Positions 28,189 to 38,452 of a stretch of 64,000 nucleotides of DNA are shown here, one piece after another. Both the position numbers and the translations under genes were made by a program. This stretch comes from Flavobacterium sp. ACN2. GTDB taxonomy: Bacteria > Bacteroidota > Bacteroidia > Flavobacteriales > Flavobacteriaceae. The notes below the pieces were generated by a model. That model worked only from the letters and a program-made list of their open reading frames with translations, was not told where the DNA came from and did not search any database. Positions within the stretch are counted from its first letter, which is position 1; every line of letters begins with the position of its first letter. The stretch is taken from the NCBI RefSeq assembly GCF_002303885.1, contig NZ_MRCM01000002.1, positions 62,001 to 126,000 on the forward strand, written 5' to 3'.

Positions 28189-29100
28189 TTAAAAGAATCT
28201 TGGGGATATCATTTTATTGTAATTATTAAAGAATTCGAATCTTAGGAAAACCTCATGAGATCCAGAATTGTATTTTCTTAATCGTGTCGTTTCATGATCG
28301 TAACCATAACCTATGTACATTCCTTTTGTAACTTGAAATCCTGCCATTGCACTAACAGATGCACTCCAACGATAAGCAAGTCCTAAAACGAATTTGTCAT
28401 TAAACATAAAATTTCCTGAAACATCAACTTGCAAAGGAGCTCCTTCTACCATTTTGGTCATTAAAGCTGGCTTGAACTTTATGTACTCTAAATGATCTAG
28501 ATTAAATACATAACCTGCAATTAAATAATAATTGATTTTTTCTTTGAAAATAGCTACATCGTCTGAGTCATAACGATTTGTTTCTATAAAATTAGGAACC
28601 GATAACCCGACATATGCTCTGTCTGAATGAAAATAAAGTCCCGCTCCAACATTGGGCGAAAATTTATTCTTAAGGTTCTGAAACTGGGGATCATCTTGAT
28701 CTTCATAACTCAATTTATTGATATCGATGTTAAAAAGATTAGCTGTTCCTTTTATACCGAAAGACAAATTCCATGTATCTGAAGTTGGAATTGTATACGA
28801 CAAATCTGCCGATAAAGTATTCTCTACAGTTGGTCCGATTTTATCATTTACCAAAGAAACTCCAAGTCCTAAATCACTATTATTCAAAGGTGTATTAACA
28901 GAAAATGTACTCGTTTCTGGCGCTCCATCTAATCCAATCCATTGTGTACGATATAAACCAAAAACGCTTAATGCTCCACGTGAGCCTGCATAGGCTGGAT
29001 TGACTTCGATTGTGTTATACATGTATTGTGTATATTGCGCATCTTGCTGCGCATTTGACACAATCGAAAAAAACATAAAAACTAAAATTAATTTTTTCAT
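28189..29100 (-). CDS. Type IX secretion membrane protein, PorP/SprF family
   Basis: 303 residues. The signal peptide is followed by the family signature QDAQYTQYMYNTIEVNPAYA and GSRGALSVFGLYRTQWIGLD, then outer-membrane beta strands ending in FEFFNNYNKMISPRFF. SprF-like proteins are needed for secretion and surface attachment of individual type B type IX substrates such as SprB, and are often encoded next to their substrate. Here the upstream neighbour is a giant type B substrate (47 bp gap), so this is most likely its dedicated partner. Confidence 0.9.
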   Translation of the reverse strand: MKKLILVFMFFSIVSNAQQDAQYTQYMYNTIEVNPAYAGSRGALSVFGLYRTQWIGLDGAPETSTFSVNTPLNNSDLGLGVSLVNDKIGPTVENTLSADLSYTIPTSDTWNLSFGIKGTANLFNIDINKLSYEDQDDPQFQNLKNKFSPNVGAGLYFHSDRAYVGLSVPNFIETNRYDSDDVAIFKEKINYYLIAGYVFNLDHLEYIKFKPALMTKMVEGAPLQVDVSGNFMFNDKFVLGLAYRWSASVSAMAGFQVTKGMYIGYGYDHETTRLRKYNSGSHEVFLRFEFFNNYNKMISPRFF

Positions 29101-29147
29101 TTATTAAGTTTTAGAACGGCCTAGGGTTAACTAAGCCGTAATCCATT

Positions 29148-32100
29148 TTATTTATTAAGGTATAAGTAACCAGATTCTTGGTGAGATTTCTGAGCACTAT
29201 CTTTGTATTTTAAGATATAGAAATACGTTCCAACCGGAAGACCATCTGTTTGTTTGATTGTAGAACGTCCGTTAGAATATCCTTCAAAAACTCGGTCGTT
29301 ATTATTGTACTGATCTATACTGAAAACCAAAACTCCCCAACGGTTATAAATTTCAACCGTATTATCTGGATAACATTCAATTCCTCTAATATAAAATCTT
29401 GCATTCTTGCTGTCTCCATTTGGAGAGAAAGCATTCATTACTTTAATAGAACATCCGTTTAGGTCTAAGACTGTTGGACTATCTCCGCTATTGCTTGCAT
29501 CGTCTGACTGATCTTCAACTACAACTCCTCTTATACTGCTTCCTTTAACTGTTGCCTGATTACTCACACTGCCACGGTTAATATCTTCTTGAGTGATTTT
29601 GTAAACCGCTGTAAAATTAGTTTCGTTAGATTCGTTGACACCCAAATTAATTGATTGTCCAGAAACTACTACTCCTGGCAACGGATCGTTTATAGTGATT
29701 CCAACAAGTGGTACATTTCCTGTATTGGTTACAGTAAATTTGTACGTAATTGTTTCTCCTGCATTTGCAAAACCGCTCTTATTTTCGTCATTGAAAACTG
29801 CTGTTTTAATCACAGAAATAGCAGGCACTTCTACAAAAACATTTAATGTCGCAATAGAACAATTTGACGAATTTGCCTTTTCGCAAACCTGATAAGTCAA
29901 CGGATAATTTCCTCCTGGCGTGTTTGGCTTAACATTTACCGTTCCGTCAGCATTCCATTCAAAATAGGGACTTTCTGTTAAAGGCTTAATTGTAACATCT
30001 GCAGGATTTATTGGTTTTCCGTTTATTAAATCATTTTCTAAAACATTTACAAATTCTAATGAACCATTAATTCCATCTGCACTAACATCATTATCATTAT
30101 TTAAAGTAATTTGATTTTCTGTTGGCGGAGCTGGGTCTGCAACATTATCAACTGTAATTTTAATTACTGCTTGACTGCAATTTGATGTATTTGCAGCTTC
30201 ACAGATCTGATAAGTCAATTCGTAAATTCCATCTGGCGTATTTGCAGCAATATTGACTGAACCATTTGCATTTAATGAGAAGTTTGGATTTACTACAGGT
30301 ATTGATAAAATAACATCTGAAGGCTTAATTTGTGCTCCATTCAATAAGTCATTTTCAAAAATATTAACCGTAGCGTTTGCTCCTTTTTTCACATTTACAG
30401 GTCCCGTTTCATCATTATTTGCTTTTATTGAGAATGTTGGATGTGCATTACAATCTGGCGTAGCTGGTGGATAAGCAACAGAAACTGTAACCGTTGGATT
30501 TAATGAAAACTCAATTTTCACTCCATTTCTGGTAGCTTCAAATCCGTCGGCACCTTCTGACCATATTCCGTTATTTAAAATCCATCCTGGCCAATCTGTT
30601 CCATTTTTGTTGCTGTCAATCTCTGCTCCTGGCCATAAAATATCTCCGCTTAATGGCAGATTGGTTTGAGTTGCCACTACATTATTATTACTATCAATCC
30701 ATTTTACTGTTAATAGATTATTTGTTGTGAAATTTTCTGGCGAAACAGAATAGTTAACATAAGGAACATTATTTGAACAATAACTATTTGCAGTTACTGC
30801 CATTTTTGGTTCTGTTACCGTAACTTTTACAACATTTGAATCACAGTTATTCGGATTTAATTTCTCGCATATTGTGTATGTCAATTCATATTCTCCTGCA
30901 GGTGCATTAGGAGCTAGTACAACATTTCCGTCTGCATCCACCGTTAAATATCCTTTTGGATCATCTTTAGTTACTTTAAGATCTACATCTGAAGGCACTA
31001 ATTTATTTCCATCTTTAGTATCGTTCTCAAAAACATTGATTAGTTTCTGCGGAATGTTTACTCCAATTGCCGATGCCATAAGGTCTTCATTTGCTACAAG
31101 ATTTCCCCCTGTAACTTTTACTACTGTAATTACCGAATCACAATTTAATGGATTTGTAATTTCACAGATTTTGTATTCGACTTTATAATCTGCTGCCGGC
31201 GTATTTGGCGCAACACTTATCGTGTAATCTGAATTCAGAGTCAATCCTGATGGAAGCGTTCCGATAATTTCAAATTTAACTTCTCCTGCTGCCGTTCCAA
31301 CTGTGATTGGATTTCCGTTTAATTTATCGTTTGCAGTCAATGAAATTGTTTTTCCGCCAATGTTTCCGTTTATCGAAGCGATCACATCTTCAACTGCATC
31401 AATTACTGGCAATACTACTGTTACCTTCACAGTATTTGAACTGCAGTTGTCTAGATTTAATTTCTCGCAGATTTCATATGTCAGTTCATAATCTCCTGCT
31501 GGAGGATTTGCTCCCAAGATAATTTTTCCGTCTGCATCTACAGTCAGATATCCTTTCGGATCTGCCGCTGTAGTTTTCAGCGTAACATCTGAAGGATCTA
31601 ATGGCTGCGCGTTTTTAGTGTCATTGTCATATATATTTTTCCCTAATGTCTGAGGAACATTCGATCCTAAAACTGATAGAATTTCATCAGCATTTGCCAC
31701 AAGATTTCCTGCTGTTACCGGTACGGTAATAGTAACCGAGTCGCAGTTTAGTGGATTCGTGTTTTCGCAGATTTTATATTCTACTTTGTAATCTCCTTTT
31801 GGAGTATTCGGCGCAACAGTTATGGTGTAATCTGAATTCAGCGTCAATCCTGTTGGAAGCGTTCCGATAATTTCAAACTTAACTTCTCCTGCTGCCGTTC
31901 CAACTGTGATTGGATTTCCGTTTAATTTATCGTTTGCAGTTAATGAAATCGTTTTTCCGCCGATATTTCCGTTTATCGAAGCGATCACGTCTTCAACTGC
32001 ATCAATTACTGGCAATCCAACTGTTACCTTCACAGTGTTTGAACTGCAGTTGTCCAGATTTAATTTCTCGCAGATTTCATACGTTAGCTCATAATCTCCT

Positions 32101-35100
32101 GCCGGAGGATTTGCGCCTAAAATAATTTTTCCGTCTGCATCTACAGTCAGATATCCTTTTGGATCTGCCGCTGTAGTTTTCAGCGTAACATCTGCTGGGT
32201 CTAATCGCTGTGCATTTTTAGTGTCATTGTCAAATACATTTTTTCCTAATGTCTGAGGAACATTCGATCCTAAAACTGATAGAATTTCATCAGCATTTGC
32301 CACAAGATTTCCTGCTGTAACTGGTACAGTTATAGTTACCGAGTCGCAGTTTGCAGGGACTGCACCTACTTCACATATTGTATATTCTACTTTATAATCT
32401 CCTTTTGGAGTTCCTGAAGCTACTGTAATAGTTCCATTTGTATTTAATGTCAATCCTGATGGTAAAGTGCCTACAATACTTATTGTAACTTCTCCTGAAT
32501 TGATTCCAATTACTGCTTTTTCTCCATTTAGCGTATCGTTTCCTATTAGAGATACTGTTGTTCCGCCAATGTTTCCATTAATTGGAGTAATAATATCTAG
32601 TACTGCGTCAATTGTATTTTCAACTTTAACCTCTGCTGTAGCTGTCTTGCAGTTCGATGGATTAGCAGATTTCTCGCAGATTTCGTATGTAATGCTGTAG
32701 GTTCCGCTTGGCGTGTTGGCTGCCAGAGTAACGTCTCCGTTTGCATCAACGCTTAATGGTCCGTCGCTGTCAATTGTAACAACCGTGTTTGCAGACGTAA
32801 CAGATGCTCCGTCTAAAGTGTCGTTTGATTTAACATTGCCAATAACTGCAGCTGTAGATCCAGAAGTGTTTGTTCCGAAGTCATCTTTAACCGCAATTAA
32901 ACCATTTTCAACTTTAACTTCTGCAATCGCTGTCTTGCAGTTTGAAGGATTCGCATCTTTCTCGCAGATTTCGTATGTAATGCTGTACGTTCCGCTTGGC
33001 GTGTTTGCTGCCAGAGTAACGTCTCCGTTTGCATCAACGCTTAATGGTCCGTCGCTGTCAATTGCAATAACCGTGTTTGCAGATGTAACAGACGCTCCGT
33101 CTAAAGTGTCATTTGATTTAACATTTCCGACAATTGCAGCTGTAGATCCAGAAGTTTTTGTTCCAAAATCATCTTTAACTGCAATTAAACCATTTTCAAC
33201 TTTAACCTCTGCTGTAGCTGTCTTGCAGTTTGATGGATTCGCACCCTTCTCGCAGATTTCGTATGTAATGCTGTAGCTTCCGCTTGGCGTGTTTGCCGCA
33301 AGAGTAACATCTCCATTTGCATCAACGCTCAATGCTACGTTGCTGTCAATTGTAACAACAGTATTTACAGACGTAACAGATGCTCCGTCTAAAGTGTCGT
33401 TTGATTTAACATTTCCGACAATTGCAGCTGTTGATCCAGAAGTTTTTGTTCCGAAATCATCTTTAACCGCAATTAAGCCATTTTCAACTTTAACCTCTGC
33501 TGTTGCTGTCTTGCAGTTTGAAGGATTTGCGTTTTTCTCGCAGATCTCGTATGTAATGCTGTAGCTTCCGCTTGGCGTTTTTGCTGCCAGAGTAACGTCT
33601 CCGTTTGCATCAACGCTTAATGGTCCGTCGCTGCCAATTGTAACAACCGTATTTGCAGACGTAACAGATGCTCCGTCTAAAGTGTCATTTGATTTAACAT
33701 TGCCAATAACTGCAGCTGCTGATCCAGAAGTTTTTGTTCCGAAATCATCTTTAACGGCTACTAAATCATTTACAATTTCAACTTTAACTGTAGCTGTATT
33801 GCAATTTCCACTATTAGCAATTTCACAAATTGAATAATCAAAAGTATAAGTACCTGTTGGTGTATTCGGTTTTACTGAAAGAGCACCATTTGCAGTATTA
33901 AAAATTAACACTGAAGGTACAGTACCATTTACTGTAACATCAATATCTCCTCTATTTACTTTATTACAATTTAAAACATCATTATCAAAAACATTAGTAA
34001 TAACAACTCCTCCAGCTACTCCATTTGATGAAGAAACACTATCATCATTTGCTGTAATTTCACCAATTACGTTAACGATTTGCGTGCAAGTCTCTGTATT
34101 TCCTCCTGCATCTGTTGCTGTCCATGTCACCGTTGTGTTTCCGATTGGAAAACTTGAAGGTGCATCATTTGTCACTGTTACAGTTCCAGAGCAATTATCC
34201 GATACTGTCGGAGCACCTAAAGCAACTCCAGTTGCAGTGCATGAATTCGCATCTGCTGAAACTGAAACTCCCAACGGACAAGTGATTGACGGCTTCTGGG
34301 TATCTTTAATAATAACTTTTTGAGTCGCAGTTTCTACGTTTCCATTTTCGTCGCTAAAACTCCAGTTAATGGTATAAGTTCCCTGAGCATTATATGTCAA
34401 AGGATCTGTTGTTGTTCCCGTAACTGTTCCTTTGCAATTATCAGTTGTTGTCGGAGCCGTTACTGTCACCGAACATTCTGCTGTAATATCTGCTAAAACA
34501 GGTTTTACAGGTTTCTGAGTGTCTTTAATAATTACTTTTTGAGTCGCAGTTTCTACGTTTCCGTTTCCATCGCTAAAACTCCAATTAATCGTATAAGTTC
34601 CCTGAGCATTATATGTCAATGGATCTGTTGTTGTTCCCGTAACTGTTCCTTTGCAATTATCAGTTGTTGTCGGAGCAGTTGCAGTTGCTGAACATTCTCC
34701 TGTAATATCCGCCAATGTTGGCTTTACAGGTTTCTGAGTGTCTTTAATGATTACTTTTTGAGTCGCCGTTTCTACGTTTCCGTTCCCGTCGCTAAAACTC
34801 CAGTTGATCGTATAAGTTCCCTGAGCATTATATGTCAATGGATCTGCTGTTGTTCCAGTCACTGTTCCTGCACAGTTGTCTGTGGTTGTCGGAACAGTTG
34901 CTGTTGCAGAACATTCTCCTGTAATATCTGCCAATGTTGGTTTTACAGGTTTTTCTGTATCACTAACTTTTACTGTAGAAGCAGCAGAAGTCTGTTCGCA
35001 ACCTGTTACTGTATTTTTAACTTTCACTTTATAATCTCCATCTGAATTTACCACTAATGAAGATGATGTTTCATCAGAAATCACGACATTATTTTTATAC

Positions 35101-37934
35101 CAAACATAATTAGGTGAACTCGCGTTTGTTGTTGTGGTCAAAGTAGTTGTTAAGCAAGCTGTTAACGTACCTCCAATTGAAATAGTTGGATTAGGATTAG
35201 TTGTTATGTTAACTACATTACTCTTTGAAGTACAGCTCGATGCATTGGTAGCAATCACATAATATCCATTTGCTGCAGACAGATTGGTCCATTCTAATGC
35301 AGACCCATTTCCAGCTTTTGCTGATTGAATCGCTGTATTACTAGAATCATATAATTGATAATTAACTCCGCTCACCGAAGTTGAGGAAGAAATTGTACCA
35401 TTTCCTCCTGGCGAAACACAAATTGTACTTCCAGTTAACGATAAAGCAACTGGTAATGAATTTACCGTTACCGTTGTGCCTGCAGAAACTGCACTTGTGC
35501 AGTTTCCGTTATTGGTTGTAACTGTATATGAACCGCTCGCTGTTGCACTGTAGGTTTTACTCGTTGCACTTGGAATCGCAACTCCATCTTTATACCACTG
35601 GTTTCCAGATCCTGCAGATGATGTTAGTACAACACTGCCTCCTGAACAGAATGTTGTCCCTGTTGCAGCAACAGAAATTGTTGGCGTCGCAGGCACAGAA
35701 TTTACTGTTACTGTAGCACTAACTGTTAATGCTCGACTACAGGTTCCATTACTTACATTAGTTAAATTTAAGGTGCCATTTGAAGTTACATTTGATACTG
35801 TAACTGTAGCTTTTCCATCAGATCCTATTGTAGCCGTTCCAGAAGCCGCTCCTGTATAAGTAACAACATTTCCCGATGTTCCTGATATTGTAAAAACAGC
35901 ATTTGATCCAGAGCAGACTGGACTATTTGTACCGAGGGTAGCTGCAACTGGTAAAGCATTTGGTGTTATTGAAGCTGTAGCAGTATTATTGCCCGTAGGA
36001 TCATCCACATTAGATGATGTAATAGTCGCAGTATTAGAATAAGTTCCTGTATCTTTAACCGTAGCAGTTATTGTCAATACAGCACTTGCGCCACTATCTA
36101 AACTAGAAATCGTCCATATCCCAGTAGAGTTATCATAAGAAGTTCCTGTTGGGGCTGTAGAAGAAACATATGTATATCCTGAAGGCAATTTGTCTGTTAC
36201 CGAAACACCTTCCGCATTGGAAGGTCCTAAATTTTTAGCAGTTAATGTGAAAACAACATTTGATCCTACACATTGACGAGAAACATTAACTGTATTTTCT
36301 ACAGCAACATCACTACAAAGTGTAACCGCAATAGGAGTTGATTGTGAACTAACACCACAAGATAATGTTGATGTTACTGTGTATGAGCCTGTCTTGGTAA
36401 CTGTTATAGTATTTGAAGCTTCTCCTGGAATAACTGTTCCATTATAACGCCATACATATGGTGCAAAGTTGGCATCTGTGGTTAATGTTGCTGATTGTTT
36501 TAAACAACTACTTCCGCCAATATAAGTTTCTTTAGGAGCTGATGGCTGTTGTGCAAAATTTGAAAAAAATGCAGCCATCGAATAACCGTTACCTTGTTGC
36601 GCTATAGAAACCGTAAGTTTTGAATCACTACTAAGAGAAATTGTATTAGGATTTCCTATTTTATCTCTATTAAAATCAATTATATACCAACCTGTAGTCC
36701 CTAATTGACGTCTACTAGTCTTCATAGTTTCTTCTAGATTCGCAGAATTTAGCATCACCAAATCTGTAGCACTTCTTAATAATACATAACCAAAATAATC
36801 TAATGATTCTCTATTATATCCTTTAAAAGTCGAAGTTTCAATAAAATTAGATCCCCCACAAGCCGAAACTGGTGCAATTGTCGAAATATCAACCTCGCAA
36901 CCATCAGCTGTACCAGAATAAACCGCAACATTATTAGTTGCAGAAATTCTTGATGATGTAAGTGCCGTGCCCGAAACACCATTTTTAAAAGTGTAAAACT
37001 GTCCCGCATTTAATGGCGAAGTAACTACTGGTGAACCTACCACACTCCCATTAGTTCCATAAGTGGTTATTGTCAGTACTGTATTATCTTTCGTCACTAC
37101 AACTGTAGTTTGCTCCGCAGTGTCATTGCCTTTCCCTCTTTCAAGGAAATATTCTGTACCTAAAACAGATATTGGAGGTAATTGATCAAAAGTTCCATCC
37201 CCGCATGCAACTGGAGTGTCTATTCGCACTCCTGTATTCATTACAACGCGCCCTGATGTTTCCACTAAAGAGCCAATTGCAGCATTAAATAAATAACTTT
37301 GCCCTGCTCCTAATGTTGTTACTACACTTCCATTTACTTTTACTTGTGTGTTATTATTAATTGCCATAACACTATAGAAAGGTCGATCTTTATCACTTGA
37401 TCCAACATTACGATAATATCCAACTCTAAATTCCACACCAATACCAGCATCCCCAAAACTAGTTAATGAAGCATTTCCTTTTATATAGTTATCTCCACCA
37501 TCTCCTATGGCATCAGACGCAATATTTCTTAAATTTACAGAAACAGCCCCCCCTGTACTGGTAACTATTATCCCTCTATCATTATAGATTGTACCTGCTA
37601 CATTATAACCTAAAGCAGCACTATTTGGATTTCCCACAAATCTATAAACAGCAGGACTTCCCTTTACTGTCGTTAGAGCACCTGCAGCTGTACCATCAGG
37701 TTTTGTGAAAGCCACAGCACTTCCATCACTTTTTGTTATAGTAAAGGTTACAGGAGCAGCAGAATTAGTCGCAATTATAATTTCATTTGCATTACTAAAA
37801 TACTGCCAAGGTGCTGGTGCTATGTAATGTTTAGTAAAAAACTGAGCAGAAGCATGATAACTTGTTAATAGAAAGAATAAAATCAAAAGAATTAGCCTGT
37901 AAAATCCAGACTTACAAAAAGTAGAGTTACGCAT
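29148..37934 (-). CDS. Giant repeat-rich cell-surface adhesin, type IX secretion type B substrate (gliding-motility C-terminal domain)
   Basis: 2928 residues from the ATG at 37934; a TTG two codons earlier is rejected. A signal peptide ends YHASAQ. The N-terminal region (about 25-460) resembles an IgGFc-binding-like domain. It is followed by DUF11-type repeats (about 545-665), Ig-like segments, three 73-residue HYR-like units, four 96-residue units and three roughly 201-residue units rich in ANDKLNG/TYEICEK motifs, and a second DUF11-like domain near the end. The C-terminus (NAFSPNGDSKNARFYIRGIE, then VEIYNRWGVLVF) is the CHU_C/gliding-associated type B sorting domain. Predicted surface adhesin analogous to SprB. 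First gene of the operon with PorP/SprF-like and OmpA proteins. Confidence 0.92.
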   Translation of the reverse strand: MRNSTFCKSGFYRLILLILFFLLTSYHASAQFFTKHYIAPAPWQYFSNANEIIIATNSAAPVTFTITKSDGSAVAFTKPDGTAAGALTTVKGSPAVYRFVGNPNSAALGYNVAGTIYNDRGIIVTSTGGAVSVNLRNIASDAIGDGGDNYIKGNASLTSFGDAGIGVEFRVGYYRNVGSSDKDRPFYSVMAINNNTQVKVNGSVVTTLGAGQSYLFNAAIGSLVETSGRVVMNTGVRIDTPVACGDGTFDQLPPISVLGTEYFLERGKGNDTAEQTTVVVTKDNTVLTITTYGTNGSVVGSPVVTSPLNAGQFYTFKNGVSGTALTSSRISATNNVAVYSGTADGCEVDISTIAPVSACGGSNFIETSTFKGYNRESLDYFGYVLLRSATDLVMLNSANLEETMKTSRRQLGTTGWYIIDFNRDKIGNPNTISLSSDSKLTVSIAQQGNGYSMAAFFSNFAQQPSAPKETYIGGSSCLKQSATLTTDANFAPYVWRYNGTVIPGEASNTITVTKTGSYTVTSTLSCGVSSQSTPIAVTLCSDVAVENTVNVSRQCVGSNVVFTLTAKNLGPSNAEGVSVTDKLPSGYTYVSSTAPTGTSYDNSTGIWTISSLDSGASAVLTITATVKDTGTYSNTATITSSNVDDPTGNNTATASITPNALPVAATLGTNSPVCSGSNAVFTISGTSGNVVTYTGAASGTATIGSDGKATVTVSNVTSNGTLNLTNVSNGTCSRALTVSATVTVNSVPATPTISVAATGTTFCSGGSVVLTSSAGSGNQWYKDGVAIPSATSKTYSATASGSYTVTTNNGNCTSAVSAGTTVTVNSLPVALSLTGSTICVSPGGNGTISSSTSVSGVNYQLYDSSNTAIQSAKAGNGSALEWTNLSAANGYYVIATNASSCTSKSNVVNITTNPNPTISIGGTLTACLTTTLTTTTNASSPNYVWYKNNVVISDETSSSLVVNSDGDYKVKVKNTVTGCEQTSAASTVKVSDTEKPVKPTLADITGECSATATVPTTTDNCAGTVTGTTADPLTYNAQGTYTINWSFSDGNGNVETATQKVIIKDTQKPVKPTLADITGECSATATAPTTTDNCKGTVTGTTTDPLTYNAQGTYTINWSFSDGNGNVETATQKVIIKDTQKPVKPVLADITAECSVTVTAPTTTDNCKGTVTGTTTDPLTYNAQGTYTINWSFSDENGNVETATQKVIIKDTQKPSITCPLGVSVSADANSCTATGVALGAPTVSDNCSGTVTVTNDAPSSFPIGNTTVTWTATDAGGNTETCTQIVNVIGEITANDDSVSSSNGVAGGVVITNVFDNDVLNCNKVNRGDIDVTVNGTVPSVLIFNTANGALSVKPNTPTGTYTFDYSICEIANSGNCNTATVKVEIVNDLVAVKDDFGTKTSGSAAAVIGNVKSNDTLDGASVTSANTVVTIGSDGPLSVDANGDVTLAAKTPSGSYSITYEICEKNANPSNCKTATAEVKVENGLIAVKDDFGTKTSGSTAAIVGNVKSNDTLDGASVTSVNTVVTIDSNVALSVDANGDVTLAANTPSGSYSITYEICEKGANPSNCKTATAEVKVENGLIAVKDDFGTKTSGSTAAIVGNVKSNDTLDGASVTSANTVIAIDSDGPLSVDANGDVTLAANTPSGTYSITYEICEKDANPSNCKTAIAEVKVENGLIAVKDDFGTNTSGSTAAVIGNVKSNDTLDGASVTSANTVVTIDSDGPLSVDANGDVTLAANTPSGTYSITYEICEKSANPSNCKTATAEVKVENTIDAVLDIITPINGNIGGTTVSLIGNDTLNGEKAVIGINSGEVTISIVGTLPSGLTLNTNGTITVASGTPKGDYKVEYTICEVGAVPANCDSVTITVPVTAGNLVANADEILSVLGSNVPQTLGKNVFDNDTKNAQRLDPADVTLKTTAADPKGYLTVDADGKIILGANPPAGDYELTYEICEKLNLDNCSSNTVKVTVGLPVIDAVEDVIASINGNIGGKTISLTANDKLNGNPITVGTAAGEVKFEIIGTLPTGLTLNSDYTITVAPNTPKGDYKVEYKICENTNPLNCDSVTITVPVTAGNLVANADEILSVLGSNVPQTLGKNIYDNDTKNAQPLDPSDVTLKTTAADPKGYLTVDADGKIILGANPPAGDYELTYEICEKLNLDNCSSNTVKVTVVLPVIDAVEDVIASINGNIGGKTISLTANDKLNGNPITVGTAAGEVKFEIIGTLPSGLTLNSDYTISVAPNTPAADYKVEYKICEITNPLNCDSVITVVKVTGGNLVANEDLMASAIGVNIPQKLINVFENDTKDGNKLVPSDVDLKVTKDDPKGYLTVDADGNVVLAPNAPAGEYELTYTICEKLNPNNCDSNVVKVTVTEPKMAVTANSYCSNNVPYVNYSVSPENFTTNNLLTVKWIDSNNNVVATQTNLPLSGDILWPGAEIDSNKNGTDWPGWILNNGIWSEGADGFEATRNGVKIEFSLNPTVTVSVAYPPATPDCNAHPTFSIKANNDETGPVNVKKGANATVNIFENDLLNGAQIKPSDVILSIPVVNPNFSLNANGSVNIAANTPDGIYELTYQICEAANTSNCSQAVIKITVDNVADPAPPTENQITLNNDNDVSADGINGSLEFVNVLENDLINGKPINPADVTIKPLTESPYFEWNADGTVNVKPNTPGGNYPLTYQVCEKANSSNCSIATLNVFVEVPAISVIKTAVFNDENKSGFANAGETITYKFTVTNTGNVPLVGITINDPLPGVVVSGQSINLGVNESNETNFTAVYKITQEDINRGSVSNQATVKGSSIRGVVVEDQSDDASNSGDSPTVLDLNGCSIKVMNAFSPNGDSKNARFYIRGIECYPDNTVEIYNRWGVLVFSIDQYNNNDRVFEGYSNGRSTIKQTDGLPVGTYFYILKYKDSAQKSHQESGYLYLNK
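30800..32612 (-). repeat. Tandem repeats of about 603 bp inside the adhesin gene (three units)
   Basis: Two internal landmarks, for example the segment coding GNPITVGTAAGEVKFEIIG, recur exactly 603 bp apart, which is 201 residues. A third, more divergent unit lies on each side. Each unit holds two cadherin-like/Ig-like halves ending in an ICE(K/N)xxxLNCDS or ICEKLNLDNCSS motif. Confidence 0.8.
32613..33764 (-). repeat. Four near-identical 288-bp tandem repeats inside the adhesin gene
   Basis: Unit boundaries measured by a shared landmark fall at 32613, 32901, 33189 and 33477, an exact 288-bp period (96 residues, no frame change). Each unit encodes AVKDDFGTKTSGS, then NVKSNDTLDGASVTS, SVDANGDVTLAANTPSG and TYEICEK. 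The DNA identity is high, suggesting recent duplication or gene conversion. Confidence 0.92.
34291..34947 (-). repeat. Three 219-bp tandem repeats (HYR-like) inside the adhesin gene
   Basis: The landmark GAGTCGC occurs at 34322, 34541 and 34760, a 219-bp period (73 residues). Units encode KPVKPTLADITGECSATAT, then TTDNCKGTVTGTT, YNAQGTYTINWSFSDGNGN and VETATQKVIIKDT, the pattern of HYR/Ig-like modules. Confidence 0.9.
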
Positions 37935-38452
37935 AGACAACTTGAGTTTGTGGAACAGAAATTTCGGATACTAAAAAACAGATGATTGTTTTTAGCATAT
38001 TGATGAGATACGAGAAAAAATATAAAATGGATTTAAAAAAACTTAGAACAGCTTTTTCAAGATATACATATAAAAAAGACATTATGCAGACCATTGTCAT
38101 ATAGTAATTTAAGACTATAAAAGTCTCACTGGTTTTAAATTAAGTAGATTTGGAAAGTGCGAAAGTATATCGAGGAATGAAATCAATCAACATTATTCCG
38201 ACAAAGTGCACATAAAGTCGTTAAACAACATTTTTTAACAATTGTTCATCTATTGAAAATCTAATTTCTATAAATATTTGATAATAAAACAGCGGAATTT
38301 TCTTAAATAATTGAAGAGATATTCAATTCCTACAGAATTTATTGATAAATAGGCAAAAAAACGTAGGAAAAAAAATAGTACAAAGGAGAAAGAGCCTTTT
38401 AAAATAAAAAACTGATAATCAAAAAGATAAAATAACAATCCACATTTAGTTG
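37935..38452. other. AT-rich intergenic region upstream of the adhesin operon
   Basis: About 520 bp without a credible gene. It must hold the promoter and leader of the adhesin operon, but I find no clear TTTG-N17-19-TANNTTTG pair. An imperfect inverted repeat (CTAAAAAACA/TTGTTTTTAG, about 37972-37998) lies in the probable 5' leader. Otherwise I see nothing in it. Confidence 0.5.

Noticed and set aside
32713..33564. Long plus-strand open frames (up to 187 residues) opposite the adhesin repeats
   Set aside because: They are antisense shadows created by the 288-bp repeats, with the same repeated peptide in each unit and no start signal.
30800..34947. Regular repeats that might suggest a CRISPR array
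   Set aside because: Units are 219-603 bp, in frame, coding and contiguous without spacers. They are protein repeats of an adhesin.
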